Shown here: positions 1 through 5,856 of the stretch, one piece after another
Layout of the letters: every line of letters begins with the position of its first letter
Position numbering within the stretch: the first letter of the stretch is position 1
NCBI GenBank assembly: GCA_958428675.1
Contig: CAUAGV010000089.1
Location: 1-7,014 of the forward strand
Length of the DNA: 7,014 bases
Direction: 5' to 3'
From: an uncultured Collinsella sp.
GTDB taxonomy: Bacteria; Actinomycetota; Coriobacteriia; Coriobacteriales; Coriobacteriaceae
Notes under the pieces: generated by a model
What the model was told of the DNA's origin: nothing
Databases searched by the model: none
The model's input: only the letters and a program-made list of their open reading frames with translations
Program-made: the position numbers and the translations under genes

Positions 1-15
1 AGTCGAGGCCCTATG

Positions 16-60
16 GGAAACTGCGTCCCACCTTGAAGGGGGGACTGGGATGCAGTTTCC
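16..60. repeat. Imperfect palindrome 1 (15-base arms)
   Basis: The arms at 16-30 (GGAAACTGCGTCCCA) and 46-60 (TGGGATGCAGTTTCC) are reverse complements at 14 of 15 positions, around a 15-base spacer. On either strand it would fold into a hairpin. No U-run follows, so it does not look like a classic terminator. It lies outside any supported gene, about 115 bases downstream of the esterase stop. A REP-like dispersed intergenic palindrome is a reasonable guess, but copy number cannot be judged from one window. Confidence 0.6.
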
Positions 61-79
61 GAACGGGACATCAAAAACG

Positions 80-148
80 AAGTTGCGGTGGAATAGTTCC
101 TGGATGGACTGGTTGATGCCCCAGATAGGAACTATTTCACCGCAAGTT
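80..148. repeat. Imperfect palindrome 2 (21-base arms), possible esterase terminator
   Basis: The arms at 80-100 and 128-148 are reverse complements at 19 of 21 positions. The shared core reads TTGCGGTG(A/G)AATAGTTCC, and the spacer is 27 bases. One of the two differences (position 91) is a G-U pair in plus-strand RNA. Read on the minus strand, the second arm is followed almost at once by CGTTTTTG. The structure could therefore end transcription from the esterase gene, whose stop codon lies 26 bases before it. Arms this long and a large spacer are also typical of dispersed intergenic repeats. The sequence is unrelated to the neighbouring palindrome at 16-60. Confidence 0.6.
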
Positions 149-174
149 ATTGAAGGGCTGGGATGCCCGTCCTC

Positions 175-1074
175 TTACAGATGGCGCTCCAGGAAGCGGA
201 AGGCTAGGCGAATCCAAGGGCGGACCGCCACCTGCTTGTCCTCGTTGTCGACCGCGGTGTTGGCGTTGCCGAGCGAAAGGCCGTGACCACCCTGGTCGAA
301 GACGTGCATCTCGCATGCAACGCCCTCCTCGGCCATGCGCTGCGCAAACGGGTAGACCTGCGCGATCGGCGCCGTCTTGTCGTCGGACACGCCCCACACA
401 AAGGTCGGTGGCATCTGACGCGAAACATGCGTGGTGGGGCAGATGTCGGCCAGATGCTCGTCAGTTGCCTCGCCGCCCGTCACCATCGACAGGTAGTCGT
501 TGAGCAAATCGCGCCCCGTCTTGCCGCCCGTCTTGGGCACACGCAAGTCAATGCGCGGATCGCGCGTCTGCATGTCGCGCACATAGGCAAAGTCGAGCAA
601 TGGATAGCCCAGCACCACGGCATCGGGACGAATGTCGTCCGGACGCGCCCCGGCAAGTGCCGCAAAGGGGCCGGTCTTCCACTGTGTTGCCAGCGAGGCG
701 CAAATCATGCCGCCAGCAGAAAAGCCCACGACGCACACGCGCTTAGGATCGACATTCCACTCGTCGGCGTTGGCGCGCACCGTGGCGACCATCTTGGCAA
801 GATCTGCCTGGGGGTGCGGAAAGCTCACGTCACCCGTAGAACTCGTGACATAGTTGAGCACAAAGGCCTGGTAACCGTGATCCAAAAACGCAAACGCCAC
901 GGGATCCTGCTCATGCGGAGCGATATGCGTAAACGCACCTCCGCCGCAGATAATCACGGCAGGGCGGCGGCCATTCGGTTTATCGGGCAGCGGCTCGGCA
1001 CCCAAATACGTAAAGGTCGCCGGATATTCCTCGGTCGGCTCCTCGCCCCACAGCGCATGGTTCTCGACAATCAT
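175..1074 (-). CDS. Alpha/beta-hydrolase fold esterase (acetyl-esterase/lipase type)
   Basis: The gene encodes a 299-residue serine hydrolase, probably cytoplasmic, as no signal peptide or membrane segment is visible. An oxyanion-hole loop (CGGGAF, about residues 43-48) follows the strand PAVII. The nucleophile elbow is GFSAGG, with Ser119 as the likely nucleophile. A late Asp (SDD, 231-232) and His264 in GGHG complete the expected triad. The order and spacing match the COG0657 / BD-FAE-like group, which often removes acetyl or other acyl groups from plant-derived sugars; the actual substrate is unknown. The start at 1074 is chosen because AAGGGAG (1080-1086, minus strand) sits 5 bases upstream. 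The frame stays open to 1281, but that extension has no ribosome site and atypical residues. The gene is divergent from the PTS IIA gene. The family is confident, the substrate is not. Confidence 0.88.
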   Translation of the reverse strand: MIVENHALWGEEPTEEYPATFTYLGAEPLPDKPNGRRPAVIICGGGAFTHIAPHEQDPVAFAFLDHGYQAFVLNYVTSSTGDVSFPHPQADLAKMVATVRANADEWNVDPKRVCVVGFSAGGMICASLATQWKTGPFAALAGARPDDIRPDAVVLGYPLLDFAYVRDMQTRDPRIDLRVPKTGGKTGRDLLNDYLSMVTGGEATDEHLADICPTTHVSRQMPPTFVWGVSDDKTAPIAQVYPFAQRMAEEGVACEMHVFDQGGHGLSLGNANTAVDNEDKQVAVRPWIRLAFRFLERHL

Positions 1075-1200
1075 ATGTGCTCCCTTCGCGCAAATTAAGC
1101 GCCCTTGTTTTTTGCCTTCAAGCGTACCCCACTTGAACCCGTGGCGCAGAAACACTCCGGCAATAAGTTTCCCTTCAACTGATATATCACATAATCCCAG

Positions 1201-1263
1201 TTCAGAGGTATCTTTGAGCAGCGTAGAATAGGGGCGTTGACAAAGCCGCGAAACACATATGAA
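1201..1263 (+). promoter_or_regulatory. Candidate promoter(s) for the PTS IIA gene
   Basis: There are two readings. The first is TTCAGA (1201-1206), a 17-base spacer and TAGAAT (1224-1229), which has good spacing and a -10 one base from consensus. The second is a perfect TTGACA (1237-1242) with TATGAA (1258-1263) after a short 15-base spacer; this would overlap the palindrome at 1261-1270. The first fits spacing better and the second has the better -35. Both are consensus matches only. Confidence 0.4.
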
Positions 1264-1270
1264 ACGTTTC
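1261..1270. promoter_or_regulatory. Palindrome GAAACGTTTC, possible LacI/CcpA-family operator
   Basis: This is a perfect 10-base palindrome with a central CG step, the hallmark of operators bound by LacI/GalR-family repressors such as RbsR, PurR and CcpA. It lies 48 bases upstream of the IIA start codon and at or just after the candidate promoters, where a bound repressor could block transcription. No such regulator gene is in the window, so the role is inferred. A palindrome of this length can also occur by chance. Confidence 0.35.
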
Positions 1271-1317
1271 CGGCAAACCAAACGCGCGATATGCGCCTAT
1301 TTAAGTTGGAGGCAACT

Positions 1318-1881
1318 ATGGGTCTGCTCGATTCGCTTAAGTCCACCTTCACCTCGACCGGCGAGGCGTCCGTTCCGCCCGCAGCAAGCTTCGCTACCCG
1401 CGAAGGCGTCATCTATGCCCCCGTCAACGGCGTGCTCGTCAACCTGAACGAGGTTCCCGACGAGACGATCGCCTCGGGCATGCTTGGCCAGGGCTATGGC
1501 ATCGAGCCCATTACCGGCACCATCTATGCGCCCGCCAACGGCCGCATCGGTGCCACCACTGTCACCAACCACTCCATCGGCATGATTACCGAGGACGGCC
1601 TGCGCGTGTTCATCCATGTTGGCCTGGGCACCGTGGAAATGAACGGCAAGGGTTTTGCCCGCTTTGTCGAGATGGGCGATGTGGTCAAGGCAGGCCAGCC
1701 GCTCATCAGCTTCGACCGCGAGGCCATTAAGGCCGCTGGTCACGAGGACATCGTGACCGTCATCGTCTCCGAGCTCGATCGTCTTAAGAGCATCGACCAT
1801 GTCGGCGAGTCTGGAACGCTTATCGGCGGCAACCCGCTCGTCAAGCTTGGCGACCCGCTGCTGGTTGCCAAGACCAAGTAG
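1318..1881 (+). CDS. PTS glucose-type EIIA protein (Crr-like, single domain)
   Basis: This 187-residue protein is a stand-alone EIIA of the glucose family (PF00358). It takes phosphate from HPr-His and hands it to an EIIB domain during sugar uptake. His100 in GLRVFIHVGLGTVEMNG is the expected phosphorylated residue, and His85 in TNHSIGMI is the conserved partner histidine. The N-terminus MGLLDSLKSTF resembles the membrane-binding amphipathic start of E. coli Crr (recalled as MGLFDKLKSL), and E. coli Crr is of similar size (169 residues). The start is set by GGAGG (1308-1312), 5 bases before ATG; an upstream in-frame ATG at 1291 lacks such a site. No EIIB, EIIC, HPr or EI gene is adjacent, so it probably serves permeases encoded elsewhere. 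Whether it also has a regulatory role, as Crr does in enterobacteria, is unknown. Confidence 0.93.
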   Translation: MGLLDSLKSTFTSTGEASVPPAASFATREGVIYAPVNGVLVNLNEVPDETIASGMLGQGYGIEPITGTIYAPANGRIGATTVTNHSIGMITEDGLRVFIHVGLGTVEMNGKGFARFVEMGDVVKAGQPLISFDREAIKAAGHEDIVTVIVSELDRLKSIDHVGESGTLIGGNPLVKLGDPLLVAKTK

Positions 1882-1918
1882 CCAGGCCCCGCGCCACACA
1901 GCCAAAAGGCACCTCGTC

Positions 1919-1957
1919 AAGCGCCCACGACCATTAGGCCGCGGGCGCTTTTCGTTT
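1919..1957 (+). terminator. Intrinsic terminator after the PTS IIA gene
   Basis: AAGCGCCC (1919-1926) pairs perfectly with GGGCGCTT (1943-1950) around a 16-base loop and is followed by TTCGTTT. It starts 37 bases after the IIA stop codon. It should separate the IIA transcript from asnS. The U-tract is interrupted, so some read-through is possible. Confidence 0.7.
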
Positions 1958-2007
1958 GAAAAACCATCCCGCCAATGCCTTATCTGTATAGCCCAAATGA
2001 GCCGAGC

Positions 2008-2016
2008 TGCTAGAAT
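2008..2016 (+). promoter_or_regulatory. Extended -10 promoter for asnS
   Basis: TGCTAGAAT matches the extended -10 pattern TGnTATAAT at all but one base. There is no recognisable -35 at the expected distance, which is typical of extended -10 promoters. It would give a leader of roughly 40 bases before the GTG start. That is too short for a T-box riboswitch, the control found on some aminoacyl-tRNA synthetase genes in Firmicutes. Confidence 0.45.
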
Positions 2017-2062
2017 ATCGAACTGTATGGATAACTATCATTCAACCGTTATGGGAGGATAC

Positions 2063-3466
2063 GTGAACCGCACCAAAATCGCGCAGCTCTATGCCGATGC
2101 CGAGTCGCTCGGCGGCCAGACCGTCACCGTCGCCGGCTGGGTCAAGTCCGTCCGCGACATGAAGAACTTTGGCTTTGTTACGCTCAACGACGGCAGCTGC
2201 TTCCGCGACCTGCAGGTCGTCATGAACCGCGAGGCACTCGACAACTACGACGAGATCGCCCATCAAAACGTCTCGGCCGCACTCATTTGCACCGGCACCG
2301 TCAAGCTGACCCCCGATGCGCCCCAGCCTTTCGAGCTTTCTGCCACCTCCATCGAGGTCGAGGGCGTCAGCGCCCCGGATTACCCACTGCAGAAGAAGCG
2401 CGCAACCGTCGAGTTCCTGCGCACCCAGCAGCACCTGCGTCCGCGCACCAACCTGTTCCGCGCCGTGTTCCGCATCCGCTCTGTCGCGGCTGCCGCCATC
2501 CACCGCTTCTTCCAGGAGCAGGGCTTTGTCTACGTCAACACCCCCATCATCACCACGAGTGACTGCGAGGGCGCCGGCGAGATGTTCCGCGTGACCACGC
2601 TCGACCCCAAAAATCCGCCCCTCACCGAGTCCGGCGAGGTCGACTGGAGCCAGGACTTCTTTGGCAAGCATGCAAGCCTCACCGTGTCCGGCCAGCTCAA
2701 TGCCGAGAACTTTGCCATGGCCTTTGGCGACGTGTACACCTTTGGCCCCACCTTCCGTGCCGAGAACTCCAACACCACGCGCCACGCCGCCGAGTTTTGG
2801 ATGATCGAGCCCGAGATGGCCTTTGCCGACCTTAACGACTACATGGACAACGCCGAGGCCATGCTCAAGTACGTCCTTAAGGACGTTATGGCCACCTGCC
2901 CCGACGAGCTCAATATGCTCAACAAGTTTGTGGACAAGGGTCTGCTCGAGCGCCTGGACCATGTCGCCAACTCCGACTTTGCCCGCGTTACCTACACCGA
3001 GGCCGTCGAGATCCTGGAGCAGGCAGTCGCCGACGGCCACAAGTTCGACTACCCCGTGAGCTGGGGCATCGACCTGCAAACCGAGCACGAACGCTTCCTG
3101 ACCGAGGAGCACTTTAAGCGCCCGACCTTCGTGACCGACTACCCGGCTGAGATCAAGGCATTCTACATGCGCATGAACGAGGACGGCAAGACCGTCGCCG
3201 CCGCCGACTGCCTGGTTCCCGGTATCGGCGAGATTATCGGCGGCTCCCAGCGCGAGGAGCGCCTGGATCTGCTCGAGGCCCGCATCAAGGACCTGGGCAT
3301 GAATCCCGAGCAGTACAAGTACTACCTTGACCTGCGCCGCTACGGTTCCTGCAAGCACGCCGGCTACGGTCTGGGCTTCGAGCGCATGGTCATGTATCTG
3401 ACCGGCGTGGGCAACATCCGCGACGTCCTGCCGCACCCGCGCACCGTGGGCAACGCCGACTTCTAA
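2063..3466 (+). CDS. asnS: Asparaginyl-tRNA synthetase
   Basis: This cytoplasmic class II synthetase charges tRNA-Asn with asparagine using ATP. The 467 residues match the usual bacterial length (E. coli about 466). An N-terminal OB-fold anticodon-binding domain (about 18-105, with VTVAGWVKSVRDMKNFGF) precedes the catalytic core. Motif 2 is FRAENSNTTRHAAEFWMIEP (231-250) and motif 3 is GLGFERMVMYLTG (436-448). The C-terminus NIRDVLPHPRT is typical of AsnRS rather than AspRS. The start is the GTG at 2063, because GGGAGGA (2053-2059) lies just before it and the homologous N-terminus (NRTKI...) begins there. Upstream in-frame ATGs at 2027 and 2051 lack ribosome sites. The gene appears to be a single unit, with its own promoter and terminators on both sides. 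Confidence 0.97.
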   Translation: MNRTKIAQLYADAESLGGQTVTVAGWVKSVRDMKNFGFVTLNDGSCFRDLQVVMNREALDNYDEIAHQNVSAALICTGTVKLTPDAPQPFELSATSIEVEGVSAPDYPLQKKRATVEFLRTQQHLRPRTNLFRAVFRIRSVAAAAIHRFFQEQGFVYVNTPIITTSDCEGAGEMFRVTTLDPKNPPLTESGEVDWSQDFFGKHASLTVSGQLNAENFAMAFGDVYTFGPTFRAENSNTTRHAAEFWMIEPEMAFADLNDYMDNAEAMLKYVLKDVMATCPDELNMLNKFVDKGLLERLDHVANSDFARVTYTEAVEILEQAVADGHKFDYPVSWGIDLQTEHERFLTEEHFKRPTFVTDYPAEIKAFYMRMNEDGKTVAAADCLVPGIGEIIGGSQREERLDLLEARIKDLGMNPEQYKYYLDLRRYGSCKHAGYGLGFERMVMYLTGVGNIRDVLPHPRTVGNADF

Positions 3467-3512
3467 TCGTCGGACGCTAGCTCGCGTCGCCACACGCCAA
3501 CGCTCATCGCAC

Positions 3513-3548
3513 AAGCGTCTCTCGACATCGGTCGAGAGACGCTTTTTT
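3513..3548 (+). terminator. Strong intrinsic terminator after asnS
   Basis: A perfect 14-base stem pairs 3513-3526 with 3531-3544 around the 4-base loop ATCG. It runs directly into six Ts (3543-3548). The hairpin begins 46 bases after the asnS stop codon. This is the clearest terminator in the window. Confidence 0.93.
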
Positions 3549-3613
3549 CAACAGCATCCGTCAAGCTTTTGGCAAGTTTTTGGTCAGTTGAGTAGGGCTG
3601 TTGAAAACTCAAC
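3545..3613. repeat. Overlapping inverted and direct repeats upstream of the WYL regulator
   Basis: Three elements interlock here. TTTTCAACAGC (3545-3555) and GCTGTTGAAAA (3597-3607) are a perfect 11-base inverted repeat 41 bases apart. GTTGAGT (3587-3593) and ACTCAAC (3607-3613) form a second inverted repeat that overlaps the first by one base and lies partly inside it. Between the outer arms is a tandem 11-base direct repeat, CAAGCTTTTGG then CAAGTTTTTGG (3562-3583). The outer left arm overlaps the tail of the asnS terminator. The block lies 112-180 bases upstream of the regulator start and could be an operator or a switching leader; no -10/-35 pair is obvious. Confidence 0.5.
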
Positions 3614-3724
3614 CCGCCGTTTGCCGACGACTACCGACCGCCCAGAGCGCCCTGCGCCCCTGGGAAAGCCCCGCGTCCTAGGCTCCATACCGTCGCCACC
3701 CAAAACGGAAAGGACGTGGGCACG

Positions 3725-4513
3725 ATGACCGAAGCCGCTGTTGAAACCTACGACACCACGACGAGAGGCGCCGCCTCGATGGCAGCCTATCGCGCCGTTC
3801 GCATCCTGCAGCTCTTGAGCGAAAACACCGGCGAAGACAAGGCCATACTTTCCGATGAGCTGATCCGGCGCCTCTCCCATCCCGACGACCCCGCCCGCAT
3901 GCCCATCTCGGCGGCGCGGCGCAGCATCTACACCGCCATCTCCGCGCTTCGCCATGCCGGATACGAAATTGAGTACAAACGCGGCGTGGGCTACAAACTT
4001 CTTACCCGCCCGCTCACCGATGAAGAGATCATCCGGCTCCACGGTATGGTCATGCGCAACCGCTCCACGCCTATCGCTATCCGCAAGAGCATGGCGCAGC
4101 ACTTAGTTGCCATGGCGAGTGCCGACGTTCGCGGCTACCTCGATACACCCGAACCCGTTCCGAGCGCAGGCAGCAAGGCTACCAAGGCAACACGCACGCC
4201 CATCAAGCGCATCGACACGTGCGAGCTCGTCGAGCAGGCCATCGACCATGGAACCACGGTGAGTTTTGATATTTCGAGCGTCACGGCACGTGGCGAAACC
4301 GAAGTAGCACGGATGACACTCCGCCCCTTTGCCATCAGGCAGCGTGATGGCATCTCGTATTTGCTGGGAACGGTCTATGACGCCCGAGGTGCCGATGACA
4401 CGCTGCGCACCGTAGAGATTGGTCGCATGAGAAACGTCACCACACGTCTCCTCGACGGCAAGAAGCTCTTCGCCGCCCTCGACGAGGAGGACGACGCCTC
4501 CTCCGCCGCATAA
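3725..4513 (+). CDS. WYL-domain transcriptional regulator with N-terminal winged HTH
   Basis: This is a predicted 262-residue DNA-binding regulator. Residues 20-95 form a winged helix-turn-helix, with recognition-helix-like ARRSIYTAISALRHAGYEI and wing RGVGYKL. Residues about 167-245 fit a WYL ligand-sensing domain: CELVEQAIDHGTTVSFDI, then LRPFAIRQRDGISYLLGTVYDA, then EIGRMRNVT. The name-giving Trp is replaced, as the motif reads SYL. At 262 residues it is shorter than many WYL regulators (around 310-330), and no WCX extension is visible. The start could be GTG 3716 or ATG 3725. I prefer the ATG, because AAAGGA (3708-3713) is only 2 bases from the GTG. It lies 159 bases upstream of the ABC importer in the same direction, so regulation of that operon is plausible but positional. 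The ligand is unknown. Confidence 0.85.
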   Translation: MTEAAVETYDTTTRGAASMAAYRAVRILQLLSENTGEDKAILSDELIRRLSHPDDPARMPISAARRSIYTAISALRHAGYEIEYKRGVGYKLLTRPLTDEEIIRLHGMVMRNRSTPIAIRKSMAQHLVAMASADVRGYLDTPEPVPSAGSKATKATRTPIKRIDTCELVEQAIDHGTTVSFDISSVTARGETEVARMTLRPFAIRQRDGISYLLGTVYDARGADDTLRTVEIGRMRNVTTRLLDGKKLFAALDEEDDASSAA

Positions 4514-4581
4514 GACCCTCCGCCGCCCATTCGACTACCCGTACCGCCCATCCGATTCTGTATTAAAAACCCGCCAGGCTG

Positions 4582-4612
4582 TTGTAAAAATGGACATCAG
4601 CGCTACTATAGT
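4582..4612 (+). promoter_or_regulatory. Promoter of the ABC importer operon
   Basis: TTGTAA (4582-4587) can serve as -35 with TACTAT (4604-4609, spacer 16) or TATAGT (4607-4612, spacer 19) as -10. Transcription would start near 4616-4620. The perfect palindrome ACTATAGT (4605-4612) covers the -10. No clear terminator lies between the preceding regulator gene and this promoter, so some read-through from it is possible. Confidence 0.55.
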
Positions 4613-4658
4613 TCCACTTGCACTTTGTCCCAGTGCAGTGTTTCCAGCCATTTTTATA
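4583..4658 (+). promoter_or_regulatory. Nested inverted repeats around the ABC operon start site
   Basis: The outer arms TGTAAAAATGG (4583-4593) and CCATTTTTATA (4648-4658) are complementary at 10 of 11 positions. The left arm overlaps the -35. An inner hairpin pairs CACTTGCACT (4615-4624, one bulged T) with AGTGCAGTG (4632-4640) around TTGTCCC. The inner hairpin would sit at the very 5' end of the transcript. The outer repeat can act only as DNA, since its left arm is probably not transcribed. An operator pair or a 5' stabilising hairpin are the obvious options. Confidence 0.45.
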
Positions 4659-4672
4659 CTGGGGGTAATGAT

Positions 4673-5653
4673 ATGAAGGACATCACCATCAGTCGCAGGA
4701 GCCTTCTGGTCTCCGCCGGCCTGCTCGCGCTCGCCCCGCTCGCCGGATGCGGCGGCAACTCTGGTTCCGGCTCTGCTGCCGCCGGTTCCGACTACACCAT
4801 CGGCGTTCTGCAACTCACCGAGCATTCCGCACTCGATGCCGCCAACGACGGCTTTGTCAAGGCCATCAAGGAGAGCGGCCTTAAGGTCAAGATCGACCAG
4901 AAGAACGCCCAGAACGACCAGTCCACGTGTAAGTCCATTGCCGACAAGTTTGTGGGCGACAACGTCAACCTGATTTATGCCATCGCCACGCCCGCCGCGC
5001 AGGCTGCCGCCGGCGCCACGGCCGATATCCCCATCGTGGGCTGCGCCATCACCGACTACGCCGCCTCCGGCCTGGTCCAGGACAACGACAAGCCCGGCAC
5101 CAACGTCACGGGCGCTTCCGACCTCACCCCGGTCGCCGAGCAGCTCGAGATGATGCAGAAGGTCCTGCCCGACGTTAAAAAGGTCGGCCTGCTCTACTGC
5201 ACCGCCGAGTCCAACTCCGACGTCCAGATCAAGGCCGCCAAGAAGGAGCTCGACAAGCTGGGCCTCGAGTACACCGATTTCACCGTCTCGAGCTCCAACG
5301 AGATTCAGTCCGTCGTCGAGTCTGCCGTGGGCAAGGTCGACGCGCTGTACTCCCCCACCGACAACACCATCGCCGCGGGCGCCTCGCAGGTGGGCCAGAT
5401 CTGCAAGGAGAACAAGCTTCCCTTCGTGACTGGCGAGGAGGGCATGTGCATGGCCGGCGGCCTGTTCACCCTCTCCATCAATTACGAGGATCTGGGCTAC
5501 GCCGCGGGCGAGATGGCCGTCAAGATTCTGAAGGGCGAGGCCAAGCCCGAAGACATGCCTATCAAGCACCTCTCGAGCAAGGACCTGGTCGTCGTCAAGA
5601 ACGACGAGATGGCCGAAGCCCTGGGCATCGACCTTTCCGCTCTGGACGCGTAA
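4673..5653 (+). CDS. ABC transporter substrate-binding lipoprotein (TrpX-like, COG2984)
   Basis: This 326-residue extracytoplasmic binding protein captures the substrate for the importer encoded downstream. It begins MKDITISRRSLLVSAG, with a twin arginine at residues 8-9, then a hydrophobic stretch and a lipobox LAGC. Cys26 is the predicted lipidation site. A Gly/Ser/Ala linker leads into a two-lobed periplasmic-binding fold of the PF04392 type: YTIGVLQLTEHSALDAANDG, then VKKVGLLYCTAESNS, then ALYSPTDNTIAAG. Some family members (streptococcal TrpX) are linked to tryptophan uptake; the substrate here cannot be read. The start is the ATG at 4673, with GGGGGT (4661-4666) 6 bases upstream. A longer in-frame TTG start at 4625 would bury the signal peptide. 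Permease and ATPase genes follow in the same direction, after a 203-base gap with a hairpin. Confidence 0.92.
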   Translation: MKDITISRRSLLVSAGLLALAPLAGCGGNSGSGSAAAGSDYTIGVLQLTEHSALDAANDGFVKAIKESGLKVKIDQKNAQNDQSTCKSIADKFVGDNVNLIYAIATPAAQAAAGATADIPIVGCAITDYAASGLVQDNDKPGTNVTGASDLTPVAEQLEMMQKVLPDVKKVGLLYCTAESNSDVQIKAAKKELDKLGLEYTDFTVSSSNEIQSVVESAVGKVDALYSPTDNTIAAGASQVGQICKENKLPFVTGEEGMCMAGGLFTLSINYEDLGYAAGEMAVKILKGEAKPEDMPIKHLSSKDLVVVKNDEMAEALGIDLSALDA

Positions 5654-5723
5654 TGCTATACGCGGCATGCGTCTAGAGCCCGTGCTCGCGCTTTAGCTGC
5701 GTTATTCAATATCTGAGCCACAG

Positions 5724-5752
5724 GGGCGGGCGCTGTAGACCGGCGTCCGCCC
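5724..5752 (+). terminator. Terminator-like hairpin between binding-protein and permease genes
   Basis: GGGCGGGCGC (5724-5733) pairs with GCGTCCGCCC (5743-5752), with one G-U pair and a 9-base loop. The tail TGCTTGTTT is only moderately U-rich. It sits inside a functional operon, 70 bases after the binding-protein stop. Partial termination or 3'-end protection, giving more binding protein than permease and ATPase, is the likely role. That is a common arrangement for ABC importers. Confidence 0.6.
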
Positions 5753-5810
5753 TGCTTGTTTCAGGTAAAACAAAACGTCTGTCCGCAGCTCTTCTATGCA
5801 TTGTTACCGC

Positions 5811-5816
5811 TATTAT
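5811..5816 (+). promoter_or_regulatory. Possible -10 box for an internal permease promoter
   Basis: TATTAT is one base from the -10 consensus and lies 41 bases before the permease start, downstream of the hairpin at 5724-5752. No good -35 is present at 16-18 bases upstream. It is a weak candidate for a second promoter that would restore transcription of the permease and ATPase genes. Confidence 0.25.
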
Positions 5817-5856
5817 GGTGAATCACGTGTCCACCCTATCCTAGGAGGTATGAAGC

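Larger units (their letters stand above)
1075..1317. promoter_or_regulatory. Divergent intergenic region between esterase and PTS IIA genes
   Basis: This 243-base gap must hold the start signals for both divergent genes. It is more A+T-rich than the coding sequence around it. Besides the candidate IIA promoters and the palindrome at 1261-1270, it has a perfect 10-base palindrome TGATATATCA at 1180-1189. I could not find a convincing -35/-10 pair for the esterase on the minus strand. No small gene is supported. Confidence 0.55.

Noticed and set aside
283..1098. 271-residue plus-strand open frame across the esterase
   Set aside because: It is Arg/His-rich with no domain, and is the antisense shadow of a gene with an intact catalytic triad.
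1075..1281. 69-residue N-terminal extension of the esterase
   Set aside because: The frame is open, but there is no ribosome site at 1281 and the residues are Cys/Arg/Lys-rich and unlike the family. A good AAGGGAG site precedes the ATG at 1074. The extension would also run across the IIA promoter region.
2017..2062. T-box riboswitch for asnS
   Set aside because: The leader is only about 40 bases, with no stem I or antiterminator. The terminator upstream belongs to the IIA gene.
2042..3514. 490-residue open frame on the minus strand opposite asnS
   Set aside because: It mirrors asnS almost exactly, has low-complexity Val/Gly/Ala/Leu content and no recognisable domain. It is explained by the high third-position GC of the real gene.
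4604..4613. TrpR-like operator at the importer promoter
   Set aside because: Only an 8-base palindrome (ACTATAGT) is present. It lacks the ACTAG half-sites of TrpR operators, and TrpR is not expected in this lineage.
4535..5668. 377-residue minus-strand open frame opposite the binding-protein gene
   Set aside because: It is an antisense shadow of a well-supported lipoprotein gene. Its composition is Gly/Val/Leu/Asp-rich with no motif.
5653..5676. Seven-codon reading frame (MLYAACV) overlapping the binding-protein stop, as a leader peptide
   Set aside because: It has no dedicated ribosome site and no run of a regulatory amino acid such as Trp, and the hairpin downstream has no visible alternative pairing with it.
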